64,000 nt of DNA from Flexamia atlantica (GCA_035578135.1 JAQJVK010000023.1:8451005-8515004), one strand, 5' to 3'. Numbered from the stretch's first letter, positions 40,833-54,407 are shown. Numbers and translations are program-made. Notes: generated from the sequence alone by a model not told the origin.

Positions 40833-42496
40833 TCAATTAAAAACAATTGTATTTATTTTTAAATGTTTCACAGAGATGATAACTTATTTTTCTTAACAAG
40901 TTTTCAAATTGCATTATATAAATCAATAATTAAAAGTGTACAAAAAATTTGCAGGATATTCTTAAACTCCAATATTTCTCTTTATGACCTATTTTCTTAC
41001 CTGCTACATAATTTTCTGTGCTGTTTTTCATGAGAAAGTCTTCCGTTTTATAACAGAGTTAATTTAAAAGAACACATTTAATTTCTTTCTTGAATCTTTC
41101 TTGTAAGTCTGTTTTTTCTGTGTATTTTCTAGGTAGCTTGTTATATAAATTAGTTCCACTGTGTGATGAATGTTTCTTAAGAAAATTTGTATTATTAATA
41201 GTAGTTTGATATTAAAACTATGCCTGGTGTAAAGGGATTGCTTTTGTATAGATAGAGAAAGATTTTGTTTCACAAACATCAACGTTTTTAAAATATAAAC
41301 ACATCAACTTAAATTTCAAGTTTGTAATAATAAAAATAAATTCACAATGAAACATCTCAGATATAGGTATGGTCTAAGATGGTGAATAAGGCCAATATGT
41401 CAGTTGTATAAATGGCTTATTGAACATACAAGTATGAGGTTGATATACAAATATTTAAACCTGTTATTCCAAAGGTAATTAATTGGTTTTGATACACAAC
41501 AAACTTGGTCATAAATGAGTGGAATGAACAAAAAATTAAATAAAATAATAAAAAAAACATAAATGAACATAAATTTTATATATTATTTGAAAATTTTTTA
41601 GTTAGTTTCAAAATACATACAATCAACAAAATTGCTAAAAATGTAATCATATACCCCACATGTAGCAGCCTTTATTTCTCATATACTCTTTAGAGAGTAA
41701 ACACTATTTTTATCTGTCCTTTTTCTTCTCTTGATCCATTTACCTCCGCAAGAGGTAAGAGACGTAAGATTATCTCTGTCTTTGTCTGGCCGTATTATGT
41801 CTGAATAATCCTTCAAAGATATTGGAAACCCTCACGCTGCAGAGTAGAATCAAAATATAGTTTCTTTGTTTGTAAGTAGAATAAAGCCATATATATATGT
41901 AATTTTATAGTACAATAAACTTATTTTGTTTGTTGTTCAGTCAAATAAATGTACAAGTAATGAATTGTTGAACTGATAAATATTTTAAAATACCTTAACA
42001 CTTCGTTGTTTTTATTGAGGTGTGATAAAAATGTAAAAGCACCTCCAATACTAAAAAATTAAATATCTATTCAGAAAGATTTACCATTTACCCGGAATTG
42101 GTACGCACAATCGCATTTTACGGCCGTTTCTCAGACAGTCAAAACCAGTCATGAACAGCCACCATTAAACTTTTTTTTATCTTTTTTATTAAAGTGGTTT
42201 TTGAGTTCTAAATATCAATAAATTTCTTTTTTTCTTTCTATAATTTGTGATATTTTCTTTACTCAGTGAGAGTGATTTAACTTTAATTTTTAAATTCATA
42301 AAAATATGTGACAAAACTCTTTTTTAAAGCAAACAAGTGTAGATGTACAATGCTTTTTACCCTCTAAGGCTGAAAGTTTAATAACATATCGAGTAATGAT
42401 ATAAAGATATGTTAAAGATGGCCTGAATCATCCTTTCATGTGAAAACAGGTTTGCTTTTAACTCATAGGAATGCTTCTCAGTTTAATAACTAAAAT
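40833..42496. other. AT-rich intron, nothing recognised
   Basis: No exon or clear repeat. Confidence 0.5.
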
Positions 42497-42655
42497 AAAA
42501 TACCCCCGTCGCAGCAGACCTGCAAACAGTGAATTTCCATAGGATTTATTTAGTATAAGTGAGCATTCAACACATGTAAGGGAAAGTATTGTTTGAATAT
42601 TATATTTAGTATTTAAATATACTAAAAACGTGTATTTAAGCATTCATGAGCTTAA
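42497..42655 (-). mobile_element. Repeat A 3' fragment
   Basis: Reverse complement of the last 160 bp of repeat A copy 3: AATACCCCCGTCGCAGCAGA, CCTGCAAACAGTGAATTTCC and the TGAGCATTCAACA block. A 5'-truncated piece of the divergent subfamily. Confidence 0.75.
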
Positions 42656-43322
42656 TTATTAACTCGACTCGACTTCAAAAATCACTTTTTGCACACCCCA
42701 AATATTTATTGATAAAAAAACCATTGCTCATGTGTGAGAGTTTTAGTGGGGTCAGAGTTGTAGTGGGTTGTTTAGTGGGACAATGGCGGACCGTAGAGCT
42801 GGGAACAGAAGGCTCTGTAAGTGTTCTGGCTGTAATTCGGCTATTAAGCCCTTCAAGAACCCAATTACCCTTATCTCGAGCCTACACAGCTGATAATTGT
42901 CTTACATTGCCTCCCCTCCCCCCCCCCTCCACCCCCTCTCTGCCAACCCTCAGCATTTCTCTACTCGGATTTGTTGTACTTCTATCAGTTTGGGATATTC
43001 TGTAAAATGGTAAAATATTTGAGAAAACTAAAGAGTAGTTATGTTGAGCATAAAAGAAGTCCTATTATCCGGTTTTTATTATAATTTGTAGCAATGTTGT
43101 TTTCTAGTGATTATTAAAAAGCTTTAAAAGGTTAATTACGCTATAAATTATAAAAAACAACAATTCAGAAATTATCAGAAAAATTAATGTGGAAAATATT
43201 TTTAGTACAATTACCTGTATTACTGAAAGAGGGCAGAATGTAGTTAGATTACAGGAATATAATATACTTTTAACCATCAAAATAAAATCATTGCTATTTA
43301 TGCAAGGGTCGAACAACAGATT
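42656..43322. other. Intron, nothing recognised
   Basis: A C-rich patch at 42910-42945. The 119-codon open frame at 42646-43005 has low-complexity proline/leucine content and no domain. Confidence 0.5.
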
Positions 43323-43632
43323 AATAAAGTCATGTTCTGGTTTAAATACCTGTTGTCAAGTGATCCAAAAATCCTTAAAAAAGGCGACCGGCTTCGACCT
43401 TTAATCCTCAGGCGAACGTCTTCATTTCGTTCTTACGAACACGTCGAAATTTCTTACGTCTTCGTTGTAAGAACGAAATGGAGACGTTCGCCTGAGGATG
43501 ACCTTTTAAAGGTCGAAACCGGTTGCCTTTTTTAAGGATTTTTGGATCACTTGACAACAGGTATTTAAACCAGAACACGTTTTGATCAGTGATGCGGAGG
43601 CTTTATCATAATGAAAAAATAAAGTCATGTTT
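43323..43632. mobile_element. Foldback element with about 105-nt arms
   Basis: Arms at about 43331-43436 and 43465-43580 are inverted copies; shared blocks include TTCTGGTTTAAATACCTGTT, AAAAATCCTTAAAAAAGGC and CCTCAGGCGAACGTC. The loop is about 30 nt. The 14-nt AATAAAGTCATGTT occurs on both flanks (43323-43336, 43618-43631) and may be a target-site duplication. Non-coding. Confidence 0.75.
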
Positions 43633-45270
43633 TTGCAACGACCAATGTAATGATTACATTAGCAGCAAACAGTTTAAAATAAATCCAAGTGATGTTTTCA
43701 GTTTAAATTAGTCACAGTTAATCAGTTCATGGCACTGAATAGCCATGAATAAATTGCCAAGTCCACTCATAGTTTCCCATTAGAAGTCTTTTCAGCCGAG
43801 TAAACTGTAAAAATAACAGGATCGAAACAAAAGGATGACGCCTTTCCATGCTGAAAACGATAGAATGAAGTGTTCGTTGAATGGAAACACATGGACAAAA
43901 GGTGAAATGTAAAAATGCAGGGGATTGAGAGGATTGAATGGTTTAAAGAAGTGTAGTGCCATCAGCTAAGTGGGCGCTACAGTGACAACATTCTGCCGTT
44001 TACACTTTCATCCCTCCTCATTCCAGCGAGCGTGTCGCTAGTTTTTGTTGTTGCTTATTAAAAAAATGGTTGATTTTTTTAAGATTGTCGTGTGCAGAAA
44101 ATATTCTATTACTGAAATGGTTCTCAGTAGTTTTTTTGTTGGTGGCTTTCACTGGAAAACTCGACTGAAAAATCCATTATCATTTTGAATATCAAAAACT
44201 TTGTATCCATATTTACCGCAGAATTCCATTTTAAATTTCAAAGTTAATAGGAAAACCTCAGACTTTTGTTTTACTGATTATTGCACTGATATAGTGTTAT
44301 CAATACTATCATGTAAATTTAAATTAAATTCAATAGAAAATCTCTTTATTTGGGCGACAAGGGTTAGGACTTCCAAGTCCTTCCTACCACTTAACCTCTA
44401 AAAAATAAAAACATACATTAACCAACCATTGGTAATTTTAAACCTTCGCTCAGTCATTTGACTTTTGGTTGTCCAAATAATTCCAAACAGATAGAATCTT
44501 TAGTCCAAATATTATTTTGAATGCTTTAATAAGATTAGGCTTGAATAATATTTTGTTTATAAAACATGCTTATAGGTGTACATGCTCATTCCCTCCATGA
44601 CATAATGAACAAAAAATCAATAAAGTTTAAATACTTTTTTGAGATTTTTAACATGACATCAGTGAAAAAGGGCAATATTTTGTTAATACAAATACTATTG
44701 AAAATTGATGAAAATAGTTTTTCTAACTCAAACTTTTTATTTAAAAAATATATTAAATCCCTCACATCATCACAAGCAATTTTATAGACTATAAGTAATA
44801 TAGTCTTAAGTCAATGATATATTTTAACTCTACATTTTCTACAGCCTCTTTTGAAAAAACTTTAATGAATCAATAAATTTTAAATTTAACATAAACAGTA
44901 CTCCTTATAAAAGTAAAAATAATTACAATATAAACATAAAGTAGCTTGTATCTAGGAAGAGAGCTGTTAGGAACCATAGGTTGTTCTGAAGGGCGTCTAA
45001 GACAATTAACAGATGTGTTAGCAAGAGATAAGGGCAATTTGACCCCTGAGGGGCTTAGTGCGGGAGTTGGACCAACACGTTGCTGATCCCTGGTTCAGTG
45101 GCTGATTCATCCGAGTTACAATGGCCAGACCCGTTAATGTTTGTTGTGTATTTGTGACAATATCAATACAACTCAAAATTTTGAAAAAAGTTTCGGTGCT
45201 TTTTAAACAATTAATGGATTTTATTTTAATTGGTAGTCATTTAATAAGTAGTTCTTTTTTGTGAGTAAAT
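43633..45270. other. AT-rich intron, nothing recognised
   Basis: No exon or clear repeat. Confidence 0.5.
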
Positions 45271-45273
45271 TTA

Positions 45274-45445
45274 GGCCCCTTTCACACAAAGTGGTTTTGA
45301 TGCGGCTCGTGTCATATGACAAGATATTGCCTGATTTATATTTGTATTGTATGCAACCGTATGGGTGCCTTCACATGATGCGGCAGCATGCCACACGGAC
45401 ATTTCGTATGATCCACATGCTAAATCACCTCGTGTGAAACGGGCC
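45274..45445. mobile_element. Harbinger-like MITE with TTA target duplication
   Basis: 172 bp with inverted ends GGCCCCTTTCACAC and GTGTGAAACGGGCC (13 of 14 pair), flanked by TTA at 45271-45273 and 45446-45448. No coding. Confidence 0.75.
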
Positions 45446-45448
45446 TTA

Positions 45449-48400
45449 AATACATTGATTTTGTAACATAGTGTTGCTGTATTTAATATATACTTACCTG
45501 GCAACTCCGGCTTTGCTCAGGAGATTTGTTTATTCTTTTTGGGTTCAGTGCTCCATTCTGTTGGTAAACACTGGAATGATTTTGAACTATGACCATGTGT
45601 TTTGATATAAATATGTCAACTCTGAGAGCACTTTTAAAAAACTATGACAAAGAGTCCCATGAAAATGTGCATGTGGCAAAGCTCTAAAAGATTACCAAAA
45701 CATAACCACCTTAGTGTGTCCCTATGTGCAGGTTTAAACCTATTAACGGTGTTCTGTAACATTTTTTTAAATGAAAAAGTTGAAAATAAATCGAGTGAAT
45801 ATTTATTTAAAGATCTTAAATCAAAAGATCTTTGTTGTTCCTGTTGTGACAAAAATACACTTTTTAAAGTGCTTTCATCATCGTAGTATTTCTGAATGGC
45901 AGTTCAATTGTTTGATTTGACAAAAAGAAGATGTAAGAGAGCAGCAGTTTGTTTTGTAGGAGGGATGAAAGTGTTATTGAGACAATGATACGCTTTTCCG
46001 GCGGACTGTACGTTTTTACCCTTTTGTACCTTTCCGTTTACTATTTCACTAATATCAAAACATTTATCTTGAGCTCACTGGCCCTTTATAACTTCTTTAT
46101 AGTGAAAACTATTGTATTTTTGGTAAGGCAAATATTAGCATAACTTGACTGTGGCTCCCCTGTCTCAAGACATAATATACTTCATCAAAGCTAAATTACA
46201 TTGGTTTCCGTGGTCAATATGAAATAGTTTTAATTGTAAGAATACGGTTCATTTTATAGCTTTTGAAAATATTTTTATTCCAAAAATTAATTTAATATCA
46301 ATTGTGGTCCCTGTTTAATGTGGATGGTAAAAATGCTGCATTATATAGATTTTCACAAACTATAATAAGTGAATCGTATACTTTTGTACCTCATACTTCA
46401 TTAAAAATAGTAACATTTTAACATTTTTAACATTTTACTACTGTCATTTCAAAAAATCTGTAAAAAGAATCAGATTGTCGAAGGTGACAAGGAACAGGTA
46501 ACCAGGTGATCAGGGCATGTCTAGTTTCCTCAAAAACTTCAATGGGGACTTCACAAAGGAATCGCCGAAAAATCCAAATAACTGACCAAACTGACTGATC
46601 AATCTTTAAAGCTCTGTAGTCCTTAGAACAAGGGGTTTGAGAACTTTTCTTTAGCCTTGTTTTCTACCAGCAAATACTATGATGCAACATATCTTGGTAT
46701 CACATATTGTGAGATAAGGTTAGTAGCAAATGTACCTCTCCAACCACAGTACAATTTTTTCTTGTTCCCGTGACCAGAAACTAGAATTTGTTTTTCCAAA
46801 AATGAGCCACCAAAATGGCTTTATCATTTGCTTGTAAAATGTTGTTTATTGTGCAAGTCTGTTCAAGGGGTGGGAAGATCAGCAGGTTGTTAGGGAAGAT
46901 AACTGGAAGACTTCGAGTAATACAGTACAAGTAAAAGAAGCCAGTAGGCCTAAATGATTTGTTCCCCCCTATATGGGGGGCCCAATATTCTAGGTTTGAG
47001 TTCCCAGCCTCAATATTCAAATACAGTCTTCCCAGCTATATCAGTATCAGTATTGTCTTCCGGGATTGATATTATTTCAAATAAATATAATTTCAAACTG
47101 ATAGTGACAAAAACTTCAAATTGTCACTATCAGTTTGTTAAAAACACTGTTAAAAACAAAAAGCTAGAACATATTTTATATAATTTGAGAATTTTCGCAC
47201 ATTAGGTTTTGTAACAAAACAGTCTAATCGAGAAACATCAATTTGTACAATTATGAATATTGGCCAGGGGCCGGGATCGCAAGAGGTGCATTAGTTGAAC
47301 AAATGTGTGCGTTGGTCAGCGTACGCAGCTGTTTGCTCATACCTTCGACAGAGTGCGCCGCTCTTAAGCTTTCAATTTAGTTTTAAGGCGTATGCAAAGT
47401 TCCGTCCAGCCCTTTAGAGGTCAAACCTTTCGTATCATTTTATGGATTTCATTTTAGTGAGTAAATAAAAAAGTGGGATTTTCAGTAGCAAACATGGATG
47501 GTTTTAGAATGTTTTAATTTTTTATTGCATATTCAATTCAACTTATGTGTAAACATTGTAATTTTTTACATAATCATAAACTTTCACATGCACTCACGTG
47601 ATTTCAACTAATATTCTTGTAAAATGAACTCTTTTTTTTCCTATTTATGTTATGTTGTTCCAACATCCAGGGGGTTGTTAATGGGAATAAAATAATAAAG
47701 TAAAAATTTTCTATGAACGTGCAATATTTTAATTAGAGTTTTCTAACCCATGAGACAGCATGATATTTATCAATGAAACTACACATAAGCTTGTAAAGGT
47801 CAGTAAAGTAAAAATGATTCCTAAAAAAACTTAAGACTTGCAGCATTCAAGGAGGCCAATAAAATTCTGTTACACTCGCAAACCATTGAGAAGTTAAATG
47901 TATTCATAACCATGAAATCATGTACCGGTATAGTTATTTATTTTTTGTGTAAAAAGCACCTCAGCAAATTTTAGCCTGAAACTTCATTCATTTAAAAAAA
48001 TTTTACCAGTAGGAATATAATCCAAAAATACTAAGATGTTTGTGCCAATGACTTTTTTCTATTTGACTCAAATTTAACATGGAGAATACTTATCAAAAAT
48101 CACCTTATCAATACACAGTAACTGAGTAATTGCAAACGAAAAGACAAAATTTGTAATTGAATGTTTTTAAATTGTGAATGCTCAGGTAAGCAGAAAACTG
48201 ATTCGTTTAGACATTTAGAACTGATAATAGCTTAAGGCTCAGATTAAATGGAATTGAATGATTTTTTGAAATGAAGGGCTATCTGCTAAGTGTGCCTCTT
48301 CGGTGCCATTGTATCTCGGAACATTTGCCCCCCCCTCTCGTTCAGTCTCTCTCCCACTACATGTCAACGTTTAACGCTTCAATGTATTTAACATTGTTTG

Positions 48401-48546
48401 ATTTTAGAAAGCGTGAGATTTAACTGCTTCGAAAAGTAATTCAGTGAAGTTTGTGAACACTTTTGATCAACTAGAAATACTAAGTAATAATTCTGCTTTC
48501 TGGTTAACAAATATTGAGATGGTTGTACGTTTTAAGAGGTTTATTT
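45449..48546. other. Intron with one perfect hairpin
   Basis: CAAACTGATAGTGACAA (47094-47110) and its exact complement (47121-47137) enclose a 10-nt loop. A GC-richer patch at 47265-47410 is unexplained. Otherwise nothing recognised. Confidence 0.5.
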
Positions 48547-48784
48547 TCAGTTTGTTTTTTTAAGAGGGTGGGGGCCTTTTTTACCTTGCATTTGCCCCCC
48601 CCCCCCCCACATGGGCCTCAAGGTCTGTGCGTGGAAGTTATCAAGCAAACCCACGGAGTGAGCCGGTACAGTACAAGGATGAACAGTACTGCTAAAAGTA
48701 AGCTGCGTCATTGGGACTCGATCCTGCGACACTGCCGCCACAGAACCGGGGCCGAGTGCACTACCAACTGCGCCACCGACTCAC
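48547..48784 (-). mobile_element. Probable tRNA-derived SINE
   Basis: Minus strand shows an RNA polymerase III A-box TGGCGCAGTTGG (48775-48764) and, 39 nt later, a B-box GGATCGAGTCC (48724-48714), the spacing of a tRNA gene. The sequence does not fold as an intact tRNA acceptor stem that I can see, and unrelated sequence with a G-run (about 48597-48610) follows. The element is inserted beside an ACTAAATATT-rich tract. Confidence 0.55.
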
Positions 48785-51673
48785 TAAATATTCACTAAAA
48801 AATATACTAAATATTTACCACTACTAAAAAATAAATAAATAAAAATAAATAAAAAATACTAAATATTTACTAAATATTTTACTATATACTAAATATTTAT
48901 ATTCACTTGTACTTAATATTTACTGTTCAGGTTTTTATCGTTTATAAAATCTTGCATTCTCATAAGTTTTATAATCGTTAGATTTTTCTCTATTGTAAAT
49001 TCATTATGTTCATATTTTAATGCCTGTTACTCCTGAATTTTAAACTCGCTTAGGTTATTTTTTATCCCAAACAAGGTAAACTGCAGTATTGCATAGTATG
49101 TTTACCAACTGCATCACTTCCATAGCCAGAAATAAGAATGCTGGATAGCTTTTGAAATAATTTAGGTTTTTTTTGTTTTCAATCGACAGTACTGACGAGT
49201 AATCGCTTGGATTAGTTAGTAAGGCCAGACCTTATTAAATATTGTAAAACTAATAATAAATAAATTTAAAAAATTCAGCTATTTTTATTCCCGGTTTTTG
49301 TTATAGTTATTCACAGTTTTTTTTTAGCTGATTACATTCATATTATGGTATATGTTTGATTTGATTTCTTTTGATTTATAACACTATTCTCAATAAAAAT
49401 TTAACTATAATCTAGATCTATACAATTTTATTTTATTTAAGTGACTCGCTACCTATACCAATTAATATTATGAAACAAAATCAATTTATTTTACTTAAAT
49501 TTAATCTGAACTCAAACTTTTTTTGCATTGTCAATTGGTCAGTACATCTTACCAGAAGCAAATATATTTACCTAAGTACTAAATCCTAAGTCAATAAATT
49601 AGTTACTAACTAAGTTATTGATCATTATTTTCAACGATCGATAACTCCCTTAATGAATTCTTTGAAATATTAATAAGTTTGTTGTTTTTCTCCTGTATTA
49701 TTAATCTTAGTGTTTTGAAATCGGTTAACAATGTTTTTTTTAATATTTGAATGGAGGGATAAAAATGTAATGCGAAATGACAATGATGGTGTCTTTGAGT
49801 CAAAAACATTCCCGACGCACTCTAGCGGCGAGTGGGCAAACACGGTTGTGTTGAATGCTGACCTCGGCTTGAATGTTTGTTCGACTGATTCAACTCTTAA
49901 TGTTTCGTTATTGCCTATATCAGCCGATCCCCCCATCTAATCTCGGAATAATAAACCGTAGATTTTAACACAAACATGTTAAACCAAAGTTGTAATCACA
50001 CAAAATGTTTTTCAACTAGATCTACATGTACCAAACAAAAGTTTTAAAAAGGTGAGGTTTATTGTATTTAAATTTAGGTATTATTTAACAAATTAACTTC
50101 AGTTAGAAATAATAGCAATTCAATTCAGATTTTTTAGAAGAAAGTAGAAACCTGATGGTTCAGTTTCACCCAATGTGAATATGCAATTAAAAAAATTTTT
50201 TTTTGGTTCTGTGATTGGAGTCCCTCATAGTTATGAAATTGTCAAGTTAATTAGAGCTGAAGTTGATTCAATCATAGAAACATGCAGTTTCATGACATTA
50301 GACAAGGAAGAGTGAAGCAAGTTGACCAACACGAACTTCTTACTGCCTTGTCCCCTCAACTTCACAGTATCCTGACTTTGGTCATTACAATTTCTCAGTT
50401 CATATGCTAAACTCATCTTGTACTGCTACCAAAAATGCTAACTTTGCCTTTCTTTATAAAAAAATTTATGACATTTCTAAAATGCTGGAATTGTTTAAAA
50501 CAGACATCCAGTTCGAGAGAAATTGTCCTTTTCTCATGTACTTTTAGAAAATAATGGTCCCTTTGAGGATATTGAATTTTTTGTTTGCAGATTTTTTATT
50601 GTACTATTTTTACCCTCATTGATGTACTAGTTAGCATTAAGGGCTGTCTGTTTTATGTTCATCCAGTCGTAATTTTTAAATCCCGTGTAACTTTAATAAA
50701 TAGCTTCCATAAAAAGCAACAAATTTAAACTAATCAGATTACTGCAACCTTAATTTTATATATTTTTTATACATTCAGTCTTGTACTTGCCAAACAAACA
50801 CAGTATCACAAAGCGGAATTAAGTAATTGAACAAAGTAAGTGGTACAAGTCTGACGCGGCTCCCGTGACGTAATCAAGCCGGAGAGGTTTTACTTGACGT
50901 TGTTCTCTCCAATTTCATTCCGACAATGAGTTGGAAGTAAATTGACAAGAGAGTGTCACTAAACCTAACAATTACGGGCGCGGGGTGTCACCTTTCATAA
51001 AACAAAACATCACAAACACCTAACACAATTACAATGCACTTTATTTCCAGCCTTTCCTTCGCCTTGTACCACCCGAACGAGTTTCCTTTGTGTTTTCTTC
51101 CTTGTTGGTTTATTGTGGTAACGTTCAAAATTGTAAGAACTTCATAAATCAAAATCTTAGTTTTCAGTGCAAGAAGGTTTCCAATGATCTTAAAAAAGAA
51201 GCTTGAGAACAGTCCATTCACTTTTTGGGTAGTTACAATGGATTCTTTAGGGTAAAATAAAAAAATTTAATGTATTTTTACACTTAATCTGTTTTTTAAC
51301 TGAATTTTTTCAACTCTTCACAGCAAAATTTAATTATGAACAAAGAAACAGCAAGAATAACTTTCTTCAATTAACCATGGTTTATCTTGGGTGAAATACT
51401 TTGCTTTATTATAGCAAAAGTTTAATTTAGGATGTACTCATATTTGAGGTTTTTTGATGATTTGACAGTGTTTATAATGTTATGATATGTGCTGTAGATG
51501 GCTCTTTTACTCTGGGGTAGTATGAATGTTCGAAAGGTGGCATGATAACAGTTAAATTTTGACGTTTTGTATGTTTACCTGAGCTTTGCTCAACAAAAAA
51601 ATATGAATAAAGCTTCTCGATTCTTCATTCTGGATCCCTGCTTATAAAAATAACATTTTATTCATGTAACTTA
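48785..51673. other. AT-rich intron; ACTAAATATT low-complexity tract
   Basis: Imperfect tandem TACTAAATATTTAC words fill about 48785-48905. A CpG-richer patch is at 50850-50990. No exon seen. Confidence 0.5.
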
Positions 51674-51974
51674 AGGCTGATGTACATGGGTTGAGTTAGT
51701 AAGTTGAGTAAAACTGGACCAGTTACCGGTTGAGTAGGTTTTTGATTTTACTCATTTACGTTTAAATCTTATGACATATTAAACACACAAACAACTCCTC
51801 GGAAGGTTGCAGACGAGTTTCTGAATCTGTCGAAGTCACCCGTAAACGTCATGGTTGTCAGCTTTACTCTTTTAAATTTTCCTACACTACAACGCTACTC
51901 GACTTGCCCAAACTGATTAGCCTACACCAGACAAAATCAGCCTCCCAGGCGAGTTGACCCGTTTAAATCCTCAT
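51674..51974. mobile_element. Possible Harbinger-like MITE
   Basis: Ends are weakly inverted (AGGCTGATGTACATGGGTTGA against the complement of the right end, 13 of 21) and bordered by TTA on both sides (51671-51673, 51975-51977). No coding. Confidence 0.4.
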
Positions 51975-53537
51975 TTAGATAGGTTTTTATATTCAAGTAT
52001 ATTATGTAAATGTTATCAGCTATTTTTGAGGGTGGTATGGTTTGGTATTGTCTAAGACAACCTCAAGTTTTGTACCTAAATACAGTTATGGTACAACATG
52101 ATATACACTTATGATGAAATGCTATAAATAATCAACTTTTTGTTTTTGTAATTTTATAGTAATTTCCAGGTTTGTGTAGAGTGATTATAGTAATTCCCAA
52201 TAATTCAAAAATTTGTTTATTTATTACTTGTGTGAAAACATATTTTATATTTTAGTTATCTGTGAAATAAATCAGATAACTTTTTAATGTTCACAGTTAT
52301 CTTTCGAAGTTAAAAAGATAAAGTTTTGTAGCTAAATTGTTCAAGATTACAGTTGATATAGAGTATAAAACTTTATGCAATATAAGGAAATGTTTGAAAA
52401 CATGTAAGGACAGTAATTATTAGATATTTTCCAGATATTTTTTAAATTAAATGTAAAATCAATTAAGTGAAAATAATATTTTGAAAGGTTTGGTTGTTTT
52501 TTATAAAAAATGAGTTAGTTGAATAGTCTTGTCTTTGTTTAAACTACAAACTGAGAAGAACAAGGAGAATATACTTGGACTGAGAAAGAAATTTTACTTT
52601 GTTAACGCAAATTGCATTCAGAAAGCACAACAACTCTTTTCCATTAGCTGATGAGAATTCTGCTTAGTAAATACAAATTTAAAGTGTCCAAATTATGTAA
52701 CTTTTTATATTAGCATGCTGTTTAACGTTTCGCTTTTCATAGTACACTGTCAGTTCAGTTAAAAATAATGATTGATTTCAATAATTCAATTTCCTTCTGT
52801 CACGGATGGAAATATTAATTAACAACTAAAAATCAGGAATTGAAGAAAACAAATCTCTCATCTATTAGCCGTTTCTATTAGATCTCCCTGTACTGCATAA
52901 TATATAAAATATGCATGTATAACTAATCTATCACTTCTTCAAGCTTTGAAAATATTTTGATTTTTAAATTAAAAATCTACTATCTACTACTTTAAGTTCT
53001 TTTATTCTAATTGTATAGATGGTATATAAGATTGTTAGATCACAATAGAGATGACTTTATTTCAAAATTTAATGATTCTGGTCACAGTACAGATACATAA
53101 GAATGGATGAATGATACTGACACCATTGCTATCTTAGCTTCTTATAACTATAACAGGAGATTATGGTCAAGTCCTGAAATTTGTAGTTTTTAATTTATTA
53201 AAACCCCTTCTTTGGGCAGGAAAACCCCTTCACTTTGGGAAACTGTCTGGATGGGTCATTTGTCCTATATCTGAAAACAAGCAAGAGTAATTTTGCAAGA
53301 AATGTGAACAGCTGTGGCAGGCGAAAGGGTGTTCTTAACAATGGTGGGACGTCTAGAATAATTCAGCAAAATATGCAAACAGTTATTCACTTTATCCGAT
53401 AAATCTCTATACTCATATAATTGTGTAAATTACCTTATCACTGAGAATCGAGTAATTCCTAGATTTCAGTAGATAAATTAAGTTATACTGAGATGTTTTT
53501 AGGCAAGTCAACCAATGTTCTTATTTTCTTCTTTTAT
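51975..53537. other. AT-rich intron, nothing recognised
   Basis: No feature seen. Confidence 0.5.
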
Positions 53538-53640
53538 GCGCCACAATCATTCTTCACTCATCTGTCATTCGTACTTGGCTTAAAATACCTACCTGGGTAG
53601 GTCGCCATTTCAAGAAAAAGTATAAAAGTATAAAGTATAA
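53538..53640 (-). repeat. Repeat B 5' fragment
   Basis: Inverted short piece of repeat B: GCGCCACAATCATTCTTCAC, then CTTAAAATACC and GTCGCCATTTC, running into AAGTATAAA words. About 80% like 57917-58006. Confidence 0.6.
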
Positions 53641-54302
53641 ATGCCTAGATCGCTTGCAAAGTAAGTGTAATGTGTAATGTGACAAAGCCCCCCCCCCCCA
53701 GAGGAATCCTACTGGCTTTTGCTAGTTCAGGTACAGTAATGAAAGTTGTCACAATTGGAGGCAGTGTTGTAGCTGTCTTTCAGTGAACAACTTCAGTTTC
53801 CCACCAGGGGAGGCTGGGCTTGAAGGCAGGGTAGGCGGAGGTGTACTGGTGACTAGGATGAGGGCCAATATGAGGGCCACCTGATCCCTTGAGGCCCTGT
53901 TCCACTATCCGTCTGATAAAGGTATATCTTTGCCTACCCAGTCCAAGCTTGGTCAAACCTATTCCACCAACCTATTCCTTTTTCCTTTTGCTTCCCTTGC
54001 ATTCTATTAAAGGCTTTGCCGAATCTACCTAAGGAATAATCAAAGGGCAGCTTCCTCCCCTTTCTGGTAGCTAAGTTATACAAAAAGACAAAATAAAGGC
54101 TGAATTACCCTCCCAGGATATTCCTGTGGGGAGGGGGGACCCAGACTACCAAATCCCCCCCTTCAAAAAATTGTAATGTGCAACGTAAGTAACAAAGACC
54201 TTCCAGATCTTCCAACCATCAGAACTGAGTGAAAATTTTATAATAATAAGGTAATGGCACTACCTGTTTGTACATAAATTTGATAATAGTTATTTATCTA
54301 TT
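53641..54302. other. Intron with GC-richer patch
   Basis: A C-run at about 53687-53699; a GC-richer patch at 53780-54170 looks like old repeat sequence but has no partner in the window. Confidence 0.4.
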
Positions 54303-54407
54303 AGAGCGTAAAGTAGGTCTTTCTTGCTTGAGCTAAACAGTTATCACACTCCGCTACGTGTTGCGCGGTATTTTTAGCGAAAGCGAGAAAGACGCTTTAC
54401 ACGCTAA
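54303..54407. repeat. Hairpin of about 105 nt, MITE-like
   Basis: AGCGTAAAGTAGGTCTTTCT near the left end is the near-complement of AGAAAGACGCTTTACACGCT at the right end, with GAGCTAAA / TTTAGCGA further in. Non-coding. Confidence 0.5.

Noticed and set aside
48664..48784. Functional tRNA gene on the minus strand
   Set aside because: A- and B-boxes are present but I cannot form a proper acceptor stem; a SINE head is more likely.
53645..53656. 12-nt candidate meB-like microexon (ATCGCTTGCAAA between TAG and GTAAGT)
   Set aside because: Length and phase fit, but there is no pyrimidine tract before it, the peptide (D-R-L-Q) does not resemble meB, and it abuts a repeat B fragment.
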